A program made the translations under genes and the position numbers. Source: Chryseobacterium sp. POL2 (GTDB lineage Bacteria > Bacteroidota > Bacteroidia > Flavobacteriales > Weeksellaceae). Taken from it: a stretch of 64,000 bases of DNA. The stretch lies in the NCBI RefSeq assembly GCF_011058315.1, contig NZ_CP049298.1:806001-870000 (forward strand), given 5' to 3'. Positions 9,458 to 19,339 of this stretch are shown piece after piece. The notes below the pieces were generated by a model. It worked only from the letters and a program-made list of their open reading frames with translations. It had not been told where the DNA came from and ran no database searches. The stretch's first letter is position 1; each line of letters begins with the position of its first letter.

Positions 9458-10426
9458 TCACTTGATAATTTTTCCTGCATCGGTTATGAACAAAAACTTA
9501 TAGTTTGGATATCGCTTAGCCAACTTCTTCCCTTCTTTTTCGCCCAAAACCATGATGGAAGTACTCAACGCATTCGCAAATTCGGTGGAAGGTCCATAAA
9601 TCGTAACACTCGTTAACCCAGTCGCTGGCAATCCTGTTTTAGGGTTAATAATGTGAGAATACCGAATAGCATTGATTTCTGCAAACTTTTCATAGCTTCC
9701 AGAAGTTGCCACCGACAAATTTTTAAGTTTTAAAATCTTAGCTATTTTATGTTTTTTAAAAGGATTTCTAATTCCGATATACCAAGCTTTTCCATTCGGT
9801 TGCGTTCCCCAAGTGGCGATATCGCCAGAAGCATCTACAATTCCGGATTTTACACCAATATTTTGCATCAATTCTCGACCTTTGTCCGCTGCATAGCCTT
9901 TTCCTATAGATCCAAAACCTATTTTCATTGCTTTTTCAGCAAGGAAAATAGTGGAATTTTCATGGTCTAAAACAATATTCTGATACCCAACATGTCGAAC
10001 CGAATTTTTGATTTCCTCCTGAGTTGGCATTTCCGTCATCGAGCCATCAAATTTCCAAACTTTGTCCATTGCAATAATCGAAACATCAAATGCGCCATTG
10101 GACATTTTAGAATAGTCAATCGCGCGTTTTGTTAAATCAAATACTTCCTGATCTACTTTCACCGGCTTTATTCCTGCATTTCTGTTGATTTCAGAAATTT
10201 GGGTTTGCGGTCGCCATTCGGAGATCAGATTTTCAATTCTTTCGATTTCTGCAATGCATTGATCAATATTGGCATTCGCTTTTACGGAATCTTGGTGAAC
10301 AATTGTAATATTAAAAACAGATCCCATTAAAGTGACTTGCCGCGAAAACACCAGCTCAGTTTGTGCAGAAATCGAGTTTGCAAAAACTAGAAATACAATA
10401 AAAAATAATTTGAAAATTTGGTTCAT
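9458..10426 (-). CDS. apbE: FAD:protein FMN transferase (ApbE)
   Basis: A 322-residue ApbE-family flavin transferase with signal peptide MNQIFKLFFIVFLVFANSISAQ. The family core is visible: IGFGSIGKGYAADKGRELM, SGIVDASGDIATWG, and YSHIINPKTGLPATGLTSVTIYGPS, which ends with the flavin-binding and metal region. ApbE moves FMN from FAD onto a Thr/Ser of an extracytoplasmic acceptor. It is the last gene of a four-gene minus-strand operon. The DUF2271 protein two genes upstream carries an acceptor-like motif and is the likely local substrate. Confidence 0.95.
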   Translation of the reverse strand: MNQIFKLFFIVFLVFANSISAQTELVFSRQVTLMGSVFNITIVHQDSVKANANIDQCIAEIERIENLISEWRPQTQISEINRNAGIKPVKVDQEVFDLTKRAIDYSKMSNGAFDVSIIAMDKVWKFDGSMTEMPTQEEIKNSVRHVGYQNIVLDHENSTIFLAEKAMKIGFGSIGKGYAADKGRELMQNIGVKSGIVDASGDIATWGTQPNGKAWYIGIRNPFKKHKIAKILKLKNLSVATSGSYEKFAEINAIRYSHIINPKTGLPATGLTSVTIYGPSTEFANALSTSIMVLGEKEGKKLAKRYPNYKFLFITDAGKIIK

Positions 10427-10465
10427 TCTTTTATTTCAGAGCCTTGACAAGGCTTTCAATTATAA

Positions 10466-12655
10466 TCAATAACAATCCGACAAAATCTGCGAATGATAAT
10501 CCGTTAACGATTTTTGCTCATATTTCTGTACAATTTCCTCCAAAACCATTTCAACATCGCGCTGCATTTTGAGCGCACCACAAATCATAATCGTACCGCT
10601 ATTCTTGAGGATTTCGGCAAAATAAGCTTCATCACGGCGAATTAAATCCATTACATATTGTTTATTTTCTTCTCTTGAAAACGCAAAATGAATGCTTTCT
10701 AAATGTGATTTTGAAATCTGTTCATCAGCAAACTTTCGGTATTGATCGGTTAAAGAATTATCGTGTCTAAAGCCTGTGTACAAACGAATATTTCGCTTCA
10801 AAACATTGTCATGAATCATTCCTAAAAACGGCGCAATTCCTGTTCCGTTGGCAATCATCACGACATTTTCAGTTTCTTTTGGAAAATGAAATTTCGCATT
10901 GTTCATCACGCGACCGGTAATTTGATCGCCAATGTTCAGTTTGTTTAAAAATTCAGAACCCAGACCATTTTCGAATAATTTCACAACCAACTGAATGGCG
11001 TTGTCTTTTTTTCCAATCGAATAAAAACGCTCCCGATGGTCATTTTCTGGATAAATTGCCAACAAATCTCCAGATTCGAAAACTTGCTTTTTCTTAGGTT
11101 TTAAAACCACTTTAAACGTTGAATTGTCTTCCGAAGTCGATGTCTTTTCAACCACTTCAAACTGAATTAAACCTGGAATTTTAGTTTCATAAACCGCAGG
11201 TGCAGTTGCCAAAGCGTACAAAGATTTTTCGCTCCAAAGTTGCGTCCATTTTACAAATTCCTGAGTAGAACGATCGTTCACGGTGATTAAAGGAAGTAAT
11301 TGTTTTGCCCAAGATTGTTGTTTCAATAGCGCATCTACCCTTTCCGCATAAGCACAATAATCTGCGTAAGACTTCGATCCAAAGCCGACTACGGAATATT
11401 CCAGATTCTGATTTTGAGGGAATTTTTGAAGCAATTTTTCAAATTCTGTTGCGTTGGTTGGTGCATCACCCAAACCATAAGTTGATGTGAAAATTAGCAA
11501 ATGCTTGGCTTTTGGGAAATATTGAAACTGATTCATCTCAGCCAAGAAAGATTTCTGATTTTGCCCCAATAATTGTTTATGAATATGATTGGCAAATGTT
11601 AAGGTCGTTCCATTTTCCGACCCCATCAAAATGATGATTTCCGCGTCTTTTGCACCAAATTTATTTTTGATTTTTGTTCTCGTTCTGCGGAACATAATCA
11701 CAAATCCTGAATAAATGAAAAACAGAATATTTAGCGACGCCAAACCTAAAATAACCGCCCAAATAATACTGGTTCTTCCCGTATGCAAGTCAATATTTAT
11801 TTTTTCTAAAACCAGTGAATAAGGATACAAACTTTCAGAAATAATTTCACCAGTCACTTGATTAACGGTTACCGATCTGTCTTTTAAGTGTACGATAAAA
11901 GGTTCCGCCTCATCATCGGGAATAAAAGGAAATTCAATTCTTTGGACATCCGTTAGTTTGGTGTTTTTGAAGAACAAAATATCTTTTAAATTGCTTGGTT
12001 TTGCATCTGTTTTTAACGCATGTTTTATTTCTTGATTTTCACCTTTAAAGTAGTCTAAACGTACCAAAAAAATGAGCGTTCCGGTAAGTGCAATGACCAA
12101 AATGGGAATCAGCAACCAACGTCCTGTAACAACATGAAAATATTGTGAGAAAAAATCTTTATTAATTTTCGTAAAAAAATATCGTAATCCCTTTTGACGC
12201 TTGATAATCAGCACAAATCCGCTAATAGAAATCAGCATCAATAAAAACGAAACGACACCCACGATGGCTCGTCCGGTTTCTTTCAGAAATAAAGAACGAT
12301 GAAGCGCTGTAATCCACTGTATAAAGCCACTTTTGGGTTTAATTTCACCAATGATTTTAGCATTCGTAGGATCAATAAAACCTTTGATGGATTTTCCATC
12401 TTCGTCCAAAGCGTCGATGGTCACAAAATCGTTGTGATCTACTTTGACTTCAATGATTTCAAAATAATTCTCGCGCAAAGTAGGCAATACTTGCGCGAGA
12501 TTTAAACTTTGGAAATTCTCGACTTTATGATGGGGTAATTTCTCGTCAATTGCGTCGTACGCGAGAATTACGCCTGTCACAGAAAGAATGAGAAGAAAAA
12601 CCGTGGACAAAATTGCCAATGCCAAATGGGCATATCTCCAAATAGATACCGTCAT
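10466..12655 (-). CDS. PepSY-domain membrane flavodoxin/NADPH-type reductase
   Basis: A 729-residue membrane oxidoreductase. The N-terminal half has four transmembrane helices (near residues 10-33, 128-150, 180-200, 297-323) around PepSY-type periplasmic segments. The C-terminal half is cytoplasmic. It begins with a flavodoxin domain (ILMGSENGTTLTFANHI, then LLIFTSTYGLGDAP) and continues with a CysJ-like FAD/NAD(P)H module: FAD motif ERFYSIGKK, nucleotide motif MIANGTGIAPFLGMI, and ICGALKMQRDVEMVL near the end. It would carry electrons from cytoplasmic NAD(P)H across the membrane. It lies 3 bases after the DUF2271 gene and 39 bases before apbE. Confidence 0.92.
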   Translation of the reverse strand: MTVSIWRYAHLALAILSTVFLLILSVTGVILAYDAIDEKLPHHKVENFQSLNLAQVLPTLRENYFEIIEVKVDHNDFVTIDALDEDGKSIKGFIDPTNAKIIGEIKPKSGFIQWITALHRSLFLKETGRAIVGVVSFLLMLISISGFVLIIKRQKGLRYFFTKINKDFFSQYFHVVTGRWLLIPILVIALTGTLIFLVRLDYFKGENQEIKHALKTDAKPSNLKDILFFKNTKLTDVQRIEFPFIPDDEAEPFIVHLKDRSVTVNQVTGEIISESLYPYSLVLEKINIDLHTGRTSIIWAVILGLASLNILFFIYSGFVIMFRRTRTKIKNKFGAKDAEIIILMGSENGTTLTFANHIHKQLLGQNQKSFLAEMNQFQYFPKAKHLLIFTSTYGLGDAPTNATEFEKLLQKFPQNQNLEYSVVGFGSKSYADYCAYAERVDALLKQQSWAKQLLPLITVNDRSTQEFVKWTQLWSEKSLYALATAPAVYETKIPGLIQFEVVEKTSTSEDNSTFKVVLKPKKKQVFESGDLLAIYPENDHRERFYSIGKKDNAIQLVVKLFENGLGSEFLNKLNIGDQITGRVMNNAKFHFPKETENVVMIANGTGIAPFLGMIHDNVLKRNIRLYTGFRHDNSLTDQYRKFADEQISKSHLESIHFAFSREENKQYVMDLIRRDEAYFAEILKNSGTIMICGALKMQRDVEMVLEEIVQKYEQKSLTDYHSQILSDCY

Positions 12656-12658
12656 GTT

Positions 12659-13150
12659 TTACTGAACTTTGATGAATCGGACCGCTTTGATATATCCCGT
12701 TCCTCTAATTCCCGCTTTATTGTCTAAAGCATCTGTAGATAAAGCGATTTCCGCATCTTTGGGGAAATATTTTTGAGTTTCAACTGCAGATTCGAAGCGA
12801 ATTTTGTAACCTTTATTCAACTTTGCAGTATCAAATTCAATCACTCTTGTGGCACGTGCCCCACCAGCAACCGAAGCACCGGTAATCGCATTGAGTTTTT
12901 CTTTCTTCTTAATTCGGAATTTTTCCCATTCTTTAAGCGTATTGTACCACTCATTATCATCACCCAAAACCCCCAAAGTCGCTTCGTATTGCCCTTTTGG
13001 ATTAATTAACGACACCACAACATAAGCTTCTTTCCCAGAATAAGCATTCATCTGTATCATGGTTTTATACTTGGTGGTTTGTGCAAAAATAGTTGAAGAA
13101 AAAAGTATTGCGAAAACGCTGAATACTACTAATTTCCAGTTGTTTTTCAT
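12659..13150 (-). CDS. Secreted DUF2271 protein with candidate flavinylation site
   Basis: A 163-residue exported protein (signal peptide MKNNWKLVVFSVFAILFSSTIFA) of the DUF2271 family, which often neighbours PepSY and ApbE genes. Residues 87-93 read NAITGAS, close to the D-x-x-[S/T]-G-A-[S/T] motif that ApbE flavinylates in NqrC and RnfG. Thr90 would be the acceptor, with Asn replacing the usual Asp at -3. If modified, it would receive electrons from the PepSY reductase encoded 3 bases downstream. Flavinylation is an inference from motif and operon context. Confidence 0.85.
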   Translation of the reverse strand: MKNNWKLVVFSVFAILFSSTIFAQTTKYKTMIQMNAYSGKEAYVVVSLINPKGQYEATLGVLGDDNEWYNTLKEWEKFRIKKKEKLNAITGASVAGGARATRVIEFDTAKLNKGYKIRFESAVETQKYFPKDAEIALSTDALDNKAGIRGTGYIKAVRFIKVQ

Positions 13151-13160
13151 TTTTTTCGAT

Positions 13161-14633
13161 TTATTTTAAAAAGTCGATTGAAACTTTATTTTGAGTTAAA
13201 AATTCATTTTCTTTAGCCAAATCATATGCCGTTTCTCCGAATTCGGTTTGTAAATCTTTTTTAACGCCCAATTCCACTAAAGCTTTCAATATTTTATCGT
13301 CTTTCGATGTTAAAGCCGCTTTGTGCAACGCCGAATTTCCGTCTGCATCTTGCGCATTGACCTCAACACCCAATTCGGCCGCTTTTTTCACCAAAGAAAG
13401 ATCGCCTTTATCCACGGCTAAAAGCAATAAGGTATTTCCGTTTTTTTGTGGTGCTTTGATGTCTAAACCTGAATTTTGAAGTAAAGCTAATTTTGTATTA
13501 AAATCATCAGAACCATCATTTGGTTTGAAAGAATTGAACCAGTAGTACACCAAATTATTTCCGTCTTTATCCAAAATCTTCGCATCGGCGCCGTTCTTCA
13601 ATAAAGTAGCAACAACATCCGCAGCACCAGAAGTCATCGCTTTCATCAAAGCAGTTTCGCCCTTTTCATTGGTTGCATTTACATTTTTAGCTTTTGACAA
13701 TAAAGTTTCCACCAATTTTGCATCTTTTCCTTGGGAAGCTCCCATTAACACAGTATTTCCTTCTTTATCAGCTTTGTTAACATCCACGCCTTTTGCTAAG
13801 AAATAATTGATGATTTCTGCATTTGGTCTTCTCACAAGATTGTGCAATAAAGTACTCCCTGTTGGACTAATCGCTTTTGGATTCAACTTATATTTATCCA
13901 CCAAAGTTTGATAAGTTTCTATACCATTTTGTTTTGCTCTGGAACCCATTGTCGCAAAAAACAAGGCTTGATCTGTCGGTTTTACACCTTTAGCAATGAG
14001 CTGATCTATAATTTCAAGATTACCAAGTCGCGCAGCATAATCGGCTAAAGTACGTCCGTAGTTGTCTTTATCTTTAATAGACAATCCTTTTGAAGTAAAA
14101 TAATCGGCTAATTTAAACTCGGGATCATTCGCAATCGTGAGCATCATTAAAGTAGCACCATCTTCATTTTTGGTTTTTACATTTGCACCCGCTTTAATCA
14201 GCGCGCCGTAAACCGCCGTATTTTTATTTCCAGCTTCGGCTGCATACGTGATGACATCTGAGCCATGACTGTCTTTATAATGCACATCCGAAGCTTTAGC
14301 CAAAAGATAATTCACCAATTCAAGATTTCCAGACGCGGCCGCCCATTGCAAATACGTTCTGGAATGATGCGTTTTCTTATCTACAGTATTTCCTTTTTGC
14401 TCCACCATGAATTTAATAACATCGGTAGAAACCCTATTGTTAATAGCCATTACAACAGGATCGAAGAAACCAGAGTTTTGCTGTGAAGGACTGTTTCCTT
14501 TAGCTATTTCTGCTTTTACAGTTTCTATATTGGGATTATTTTTCCAAAATCCGCCATCTAACAACGTGTTTTTTTGCGCTTTTCCAAATCCGAAAGCCAT
14601 TAAAAACAAGGCAGCAATCAAAGTTTTTTTCAT
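13161..14633 (-). CDS. Secreted ankyrin-repeat protein
   Basis: A 490-residue protein with signal peptide [19 protein letters not shown] followed by about a dozen ankyrin repeats, recognisable by the G-x-T-x-L/A motifs ([61 protein letters not shown]). It is first in the operon with DUF2271, PepSY reductase and ApbE (10-base gap). Exported ankyrin proteins are seen beside other periplasmic redox systems; a scaffold role is plausible but not shown. Confidence 0.9.
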   Translation of the reverse strand: MKKTLIAALFLMAFGFGKAQKNTLLDGGFWKNNPNIETVKAEIAKGNSPSQQNSGFFDPVVMAINNRVSTDVIKFMVEQKGNTVDKKTHHSRTYLQWAAASGNLELVNYLLAKASDVHYKDSHGSDVITYAAEAGNKNTAVYGALIKAGANVKTKNEDGATLMMLTIANDPEFKLADYFTSKGLSIKDKDNYGRTLADYAARLGNLEIIDQLIAKGVKPTDQALFFATMGSRAKQNGIETYQTLVDKYKLNPKAISPTGSTLLHNLVRRPNAEIINYFLAKGVDVNKADKEGNTVLMGASQGKDAKLVETLLSKAKNVNATNEKGETALMKAMTSGAADVVATLLKNGADAKILDKDGNNLVYYWFNSFKPNDGSDDFNTKLALLQNSGLDIKAPQKNGNTLLLLAVDKGDLSLVKKAAELGVEVNAQDADGNSALHKAALTSKDDKILKALVELGVKKDLQTEFGETAYDLAKENEFLTQNKVSIDFLK

Positions 14634-14762
14634 AAGTACTGATGATATTATCGATCTTAATTTTATTTAAAACAATTATAAATAACAAAATTAGACATTA
14701 TAATTTATTCAGCAAGAAAATTGAAATAAAAATTCATGATAGATGTTAGGAATTATAAGCCT

Positions 14763-15359
14763 TTAAATAAAAATTTTACCGTTTTGAATAAGCAGTTTAT
14801 GTTCTTTTTCTAAAATTTTGACACTTCTAATGACTGTTTCTACGGCAAGGCCCGTAAGACAAGCTAATTCTTGTCTGGTATGTCTGATCTGAAATGAAAA
14901 GGCGTCTTTATTAAACTGAAAACTTTTAAGATAGTTGAGCAAAGTCCACACTTTTTCTACAGGATTTTTAACCGAATTATTTTTTATCATAATCATTTTA
15001 TAATACATCCTTTCTGAAATATAATGGATTACCGCTACGGAAATTTCTGGTTTTTCTTTTAAAAGTTTGAAAAAATCATTTTTGGGAAGGCATAAAATTT
15101 TACAATCGGAAATTGCGATAGAATTCATAGGATAAGGTTTCTCATTAAACAGAGAGGATTCTCCCAAGCTTTGCCCATCTCCTAAAATATTATGAATAAA
15201 CTCGGTCCCATCGGCATTGTAGTTATTAATTTTCACTTCGCCTTGATGAATTTGGAAATAATAATGTACAAGATTTCCTTCCTCAAAAATAATTTCTTTT
15301 GGTTTGAAATTTTTAATACTAGCCCCATTTTCCATTAAAATATTTTCATGAATAAGCAT
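14763..15359 (-). CDS. Crp/Fnr-family transcriptional regulator
   Basis: A 198-residue regulator with an N-terminal cNMP-binding-like beta roll (PKEIIFEEGNLVHYYFQIHQGEVKI) and a C-terminal winged helix (IRHTRQELACLTGLAVETVIRSVKILEKE). It has no N-terminal Cys cluster for an Fnr-type Fe-S centre. It is divergent from the cbb3-type oxidase operon that starts about 220 bases away, so it is a good candidate for controlling that operon, as Fnr/Dnr-like proteins control respiratory genes elsewhere; this is inferred. Confidence 0.87.
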   Translation of the reverse strand: MLIHENILMENGASIKNFKPKEIIFEEGNLVHYYFQIHQGEVKINNYNADGTEFIHNILGDGQSLGESSLFNEKPYPMNSIAISDCKILCLPKNDFFKLLKEKPEISVAVIHYISERMYYKMIMIKNNSVKNPVEKVWTLLNYLKSFQFNKDAFSFQIRHTRQELACLTGLAVETVIRSVKILEKEHKLLIQNGKIFI

Positions 15360-15583
15360 AGTGAGAGTTTTAGTTAAAGACCAGTTTCGTCGCCTAACAA
15401 ATATAACAAAAGCTGACTAAAATATGGAACAAACAGGCTAAGTAATTCTTTCAAAAAAACAAAAAATTGTGTTATGTCAAAATAATACAACAATATGCTC
15501 TTAGAATTTATGATTGTAATCATAAAATTGTCCTTTTTAACCGCTGTAAATTTAGAGAACTAAAATTTTTAAACATTTCTGTC

Positions 15584-17317
15584 ATGGATGGACTTTTCGG
15601 TAATACGGGTATACAAATTACAATTCTGTTACTTCTTATCCCTATAATATTTGCTTTAATTTTAACATTAATTAAAGTTAATCACATGATTTCTAATATT
15701 ATAAAGAAAAGAGAGCTTAGAAATATATATACCAAAATTTCTGAATTAAAGCCTGAAGAAATTGATGAATTAAGAAAACGAAAATCCGAATTAGAATTTG
15801 AACTTTCTGGAAATGAACTTTCGAAAAATCTAAACATTGAAGACAAAAGAGGTCTTATCACAGAAAGTAAAGAAGTGAAAGATATGCGTTTTATGCAAAC
15901 CAAACGCTACGAAAAATCCATTATAAAAATTCCTAAAGCAGAAAAAAAATTAATACTATGGTACATTGGCTGTAGTATTTTTTGGTTAATTATTGGGACA
16001 ACTATCGGAATGTATTTGGGAATCAAATTTGTTGCTCCGGACGCAGATCATGTGAGTTGGTTGAGCTTCGGAAGGTTACGTCCTACGCACACCAATATTG
16101 TGTTTTGGGGTTGGTCTTCTATTGCGATGGTGGGACTTTCTTATTTTGTGGTTCCGCGCGTTGGTAATACTATTATACATAGTTTAAAGATAGGTTATGC
16201 TACTTTAATTTTGATGAATTCTGCCGTGTTATTGGGAAGTATAAGCCTTATGGCTGGGCTTAATAATAGCGGTGGCGAATATCGTGAATATATTTGGCCT
16301 ATTATGCTTCTCTTTGCAATTGGCATTGTTATTACACTTTACAATCATTTGAAGTGCATTGCTTCTCGAAAAACAGAAGAAATCTACTTATCGAACTGGT
16401 ATATTATTTCAGCCTTAATGTTTGTAATTGTTATATTAATTGTTGCTTACTTTCCTTTTTGGCAAGATGGCCTTGGAGAAACTATTGCACAAGGATATTA
16501 TATGCATCAAGGTGTGGGAATGTGGTTTATGTTTTTCAATCTTGGGTTGATGTATTATTTTCTTCCTCAGGAACTTAATAGTCCTATTTATTCTTATAGT
16601 TTGGGGATTTTAGCCTTTTGGACACAGATATTGTTTTATACTCTTATTGGGACCCACCATTTCATTTTTTCTGCAATTCCGTGGTGGATGCAGACCATAG
16701 CAATTGTTTCCAGTGTCGGTATGGTTATTCCAGTAGCAGCGGGAAGTACCAACTTTTTTTTCACTATTAAAGGTTCTTGGCATCGTATAAAATTAAGTTA
16801 TGTTTTGCCATTTTATGTGGTTTCCATTATTTTTTATTTTACTGGATCTTTACAAGGAACTGCGGAAGCCTTTCGTTCTACCAATCTCATGTGGCATTTT
16901 ACAGATTTTACAGTTGCCCATTCACACATTACGATGTATGGGATTATTACTTTTATGCTATGGTCATTTTGCTATACTTTAATCCCTAGATTAACTTCGT
17001 ATGAACCACCTAGTTTAAGTGTTGGAATCCATTTTTGGGTAGCATTAATTGGTCTTTTGATATACGTATTCTCTCTCATGATAGGCTCTACAGAAAAAGG
17101 ACTTTCTTGGATAGATAAAAAACCTTTTATAGAGGGTGTTGTTAATATGATGCCTTATTGGCTGTGGAGGGCTATCGGCGGGACTATGATGTGGATTTCG
17201 CATCTCATTTTTGCTTATAATTTTTATAGAATGCTAAAACCACGTGCCGAAATTATACTTCCAGAATCGCCTCAAGAAGTTTTAAAAATTATTCAATCTA
17301 ATAAAAATATCAAATGA
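15584..17317 (+). CDS. Divergent cbb3-type (C-family) haem-copper oxidase subunit I
   Basis: From ATG 15584 the product has 577 residues; upstream in-frame codons lack protein character. An extra N-terminal helix and a charged linker (residues ~1-115) precede the 12-helix core. Metal ligands are visible: low-spin haem His in RPTHTNIVFWGW, CuB His in YYMHQGVGMWF and the GTHHF pair, and haem His in TDFTVAHSHITMYG. The Gly at the fifth position from the first CuB His, and the Tyr in IIFYFTGS where the cbb3 cross-linked Tyr lies, favour an O2 reductase over a NO reductase, whose NorB has Glu there. TVAHSHITMYG nevertheless resembles NorB. It overlaps the next gene by 4 bases. Confidence 0.85.
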   Translation: MDGLFGNTGIQITILLLLIPIIFALILTLIKVNHMISNIIKKRELRNIYTKISELKPEEIDELRKRKSELEFELSGNELSKNLNIEDKRGLITESKEVKDMRFMQTKRYEKSIIKIPKAEKKLILWYIGCSIFWLIIGTTIGMYLGIKFVAPDADHVSWLSFGRLRPTHTNIVFWGWSSIAMVGLSYFVVPRVGNTIIHSLKIGYATLILMNSAVLLGSISLMAGLNNSGGEYREYIWPIMLLFAIGIVITLYNHLKCIASRKTEEIYLSNWYIISALMFVIVILIVAYFPFWQDGLGETIAQGYYMHQGVGMWFMFFNLGLMYYFLPQELNSPIYSYSLGILAFWTQILFYTLIGTHHFIFSAIPWWMQTIAIVSSVGMVIPVAAGSTNFFFTIKGSWHRIKLSYVLPFYVVSIIFYFTGSLQGTAEAFRSTNLMWHFTDFTVAHSHITMYGIITFMLWSFCYTLIPRLTSYEPPSLSVGIHFWVALIGLLIYVFSLMIGSTEKGLSWIDKKPFIEGVVNMMPYWLWRAIGGTMMWISHLIFAYNFYRMLKPRAEIILPESPQEVLKIIQSNKNIK

Positions 17318-18315
17318 TGGATTTTTTTAACGATCATAAAAAATTATATTCAGCCTCATTATTATTCTTTTTGGTGCTTACTCTTATCATTTGCATATTG
17401 CCAGCGCTCGACAACCAAAGGATATATCAACCTCTTTCTACGAGCAAAGCGATGACAGAGACTGAAACCAGAGGCAAAATGCTATTCATTAAAGAAGGTT
17501 GCGTTGCATGTCATACCCAACAGGTTAGAAATGTGGATATGGATCAGGTCTTTGGAAGTCGACCAAGTATTGCTTCGGATTATGCTAGAAACAAAAGATT
17601 AAATTTATTTCAGAATACAGCCACTTTGATGGGAACCGAACGTACCGGTCCAGATTTAACCAATATTGGGCAACGACAATCGAGTCTAGATTGGCATTAT
17701 ACACACCTTTATAATCCAAGGGCTGTCGTTCCACAATCGATAATGCCTGCCTATCCTTGGCTATTTATTGAAAAAGATGCTTTGGATCCCAATGATGTTG
17801 AAGCCAAAATCCCAACCGAATTTCTAAAATCAAAAACAAAAAAAATCGTGATTTCGCAAGATGCAAAAGATTTGGTTGCCTATCTTTTATTTTTAAAACA
17901 GCCTGACCTTCCAAAATCTATTGCACCAAAAGAATTCTTATATAAACAAAAAGAAAGAAAATCTGAAACAGGATCAAAATCCAATTTACCCGATGGCGAA
18001 GCTTTATTCATCACCCATTGTGCTACTTGTCATCAGGCATCTGGAGAAGGCGTTCTGGGAGCTTTTCCACCTCTTAAGGGCGACCAAGTCGTATTAGGAA
18101 ATAATATCGATTTATACGTTACCATCATCATGAATGGTTACAATGGCCTTGCACCAGCCTACGCAGAAATGCCTGCTGTAGGGACAACAGCCAACTTAAA
18201 AGCCGAAGAAGTTGCTGCCATTATTAACCATGAACGCAAAAGTTGGGGGAATAATGCGTCCGAAGTAACGGTAGAAGAAGTGCAAAATATCATGGATAAA
18301 ATAGAAAAAAAATAA
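17314..18315 (+). CDS. Dihaem cytochrome c, CcoO fused to a second cytochrome c domain
   Basis: A 333-residue protein with one N-terminal transmembrane anchor (YSASLLFFLVLTLIICILPAL). The first domain is CcoO-like: haem motif GCVACHTQQVR and the axial-Met segment QSIMPAYPWLF. A second cytochrome c domain follows (HCATCHQASGEG, axial Met probably in YAEMPAVGT), replacing a separate CcoP. It would feed electrons to subunit I, with which it overlaps by 4 bases. The fused arrangement differs from the usual ccoNOQP order. Confidence 0.92.
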   Translation: MMDFFNDHKKLYSASLLFFLVLTLIICILPALDNQRIYQPLSTSKAMTETETRGKMLFIKEGCVACHTQQVRNVDMDQVFGSRPSIASDYARNKRLNLFQNTATLMGTERTGPDLTNIGQRQSSLDWHYTHLYNPRAVVPQSIMPAYPWLFIEKDALDPNDVEAKIPTEFLKSKTKKIVISQDAKDLVAYLLFLKQPDLPKSIAPKEFLYKQKERKSETGSKSNLPDGEALFITHCATCHQASGEGVLGAFPPLKGDQVVLGNNIDLYVTIIMNGYNGLAPAYAEMPAVGTTANLKAEEVAAIINHERKSWGNNASEVTVEEVQNIMDKIEKK

Positions 18316-18316
18316 C

Positions 18317-18577
18317 ATGAAAAAGTATCAATTAATAAGTTTCATTTTTGTTTTGTTAGGAAGTTTTTCTAAAGCTTGCGAGGCTTGCAAATTACAACAA
18401 CCCAAAATAACACAGGAACTCACCCACGGAAAAGGCCCGCAGTCCAATTGGGATTGGGCTATTGTTGTCATTATCTCGGTCATCACTTTGGCAACTTTAT
18501 TTTATGCCGTCAAATTTCTAATGCATCCTGGCGAGAAAAACAAGTCACATATTAAAAATAATGTTTTAAGCTACTAA
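18317..18577 (+). CDS. Small membrane protein of the oxidase operon
   Basis: An 86-residue protein one base after the cytochrome gene. A signal-like N-terminus (KKYQLISFIFVLLGSFS) leads to a CEAC pair of cysteines, then a polar linker and one transmembrane helix (WAIVVIISVITLATLFYAVKFLM). Size and place recall CcoQ/FixQ, but the CxxC segment outside the membrane is unusual for CcoQ and might bind copper or form a disulfide. I do not recognise the family. Confidence 0.7.
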   Translation: MKKYQLISFIFVLLGSFSKACEACKLQQPKITQELTHGKGPQSNWDWAIVVIISVITLATLFYAVKFLMHPGEKNKSHIKNNVLSY

Positions 18578-18579
18578 AC

Positions 18580-18993
18580 ATGGAAAATAATAGCCAACAT
18601 AATGCCCTTGTCATTTTGTTTATAGACGATGAAGTGAATCCTATTGCAGAATTGCAGACGCCTATCGTCTTCAATCTGGACACAACCAAGTTAACAGATG
18701 GCGAACATGTCTTAAAAATCGTGAGCAAATACGGCAAAAAAGAAGGTCTTAAAACCATTCCTTTCATAGTTAAAAATGGGCCCATAATCAACATAGAAGG
18801 CTTATCCGACAAAGAAACTGTCAACGGTATTATTCCACTAATGCTCAACGCTTACGACACAGGCAAAAAGCAAAGTTTCATTATCAAAGGCAGCGAAAAT
18901 CCACGCGTGATTCCTGTATGGGTATGGGTAATCATTCTACTTTTTGCAGCTTGGTCTGTATATTACATTATTACCAATTTTAGTGTAGACTAA
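18580..18993 (+). CDS. Tail-anchored Ig-like protein of the oxidase operon
   Basis: A 137-residue protein with no signal peptide. It has a beta-rich N-terminal domain (PIVFNLDTTKLTDGEHVLKIVSKYGKK resembles an Ig/FN3-like strand pattern) and a single C-terminal transmembrane helix (VIPVWVWVIILLFAAWSVYYIITNF). There is no CxxCH haem motif. It lies 2 bases after the previous gene and ends the operon, so it is probably an accessory or assembly subunit of the divergent oxidase. Confidence 0.7.
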   Translation: MENNSQHNALVILFIDDEVNPIAELQTPIVFNLDTTKLTDGEHVLKIVSKYGKKEGLKTIPFIVKNGPIINIEGLSDKETVNGIIPLMLNAYDTGKKQSFIIKGSENPRVIPVWVWVIILLFAAWSVYYIITNFSVD

Positions 18994-19339
18994 ATATTTT
19001 CATTTATAAATACTGAGCAATTCTTTTATTTAAAATCTCTTTTCGATAACGAAATTTGAAGTCCTTTTTTTACAGTGTGCATATTAACATTTCCACCATA
19101 TTTTTATTAAGTTATGAGAAGAAAAAAATAGTTACCGAAAAAGTAAAAATTAATAAATAAAATAAAGTCGAAATTCTTTCTCATCATAATAAAGCCTAAT
19201 ACCTGCAAAATATCATATTTCAATTCATTTAAAAACATCAAAATGTCCGTTTTGTCCAATTTTATACAACTATAATATTATCTTTTAATAGTAATTCTTT
19301 GGAAATTTGCACTTCTAAATCACAAATTTACGATAGAAG
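18994..19339. other. Gene-free interval before ccoG
   Basis: About 345 AT-rich bases with no credible open frame. Short direct repeats (TGTCC twice, near 19244 and 19255) and the AATTTG run about 30 bases before the ccoG ATG could be part of its promoter. I see no clear Fnr box (TTGAT-N4-ATCAA) and no structured RNA. Confidence 0.5.

Noticed and set aside
15467-15583. Upstream extension of the oxidase subunit I frame
   Set aside because: The 39 extra residues are not protein-like and there is a good ATG at 15584.
15584-17317. Nitric oxide reductase (NorB) for the subunit I gene
   Set aside because: The NorB Glu after the first active-site His is Gly here, and the partner cytochrome is CcoO-like (GCVACHTQQVR), so oxidase is the better call.
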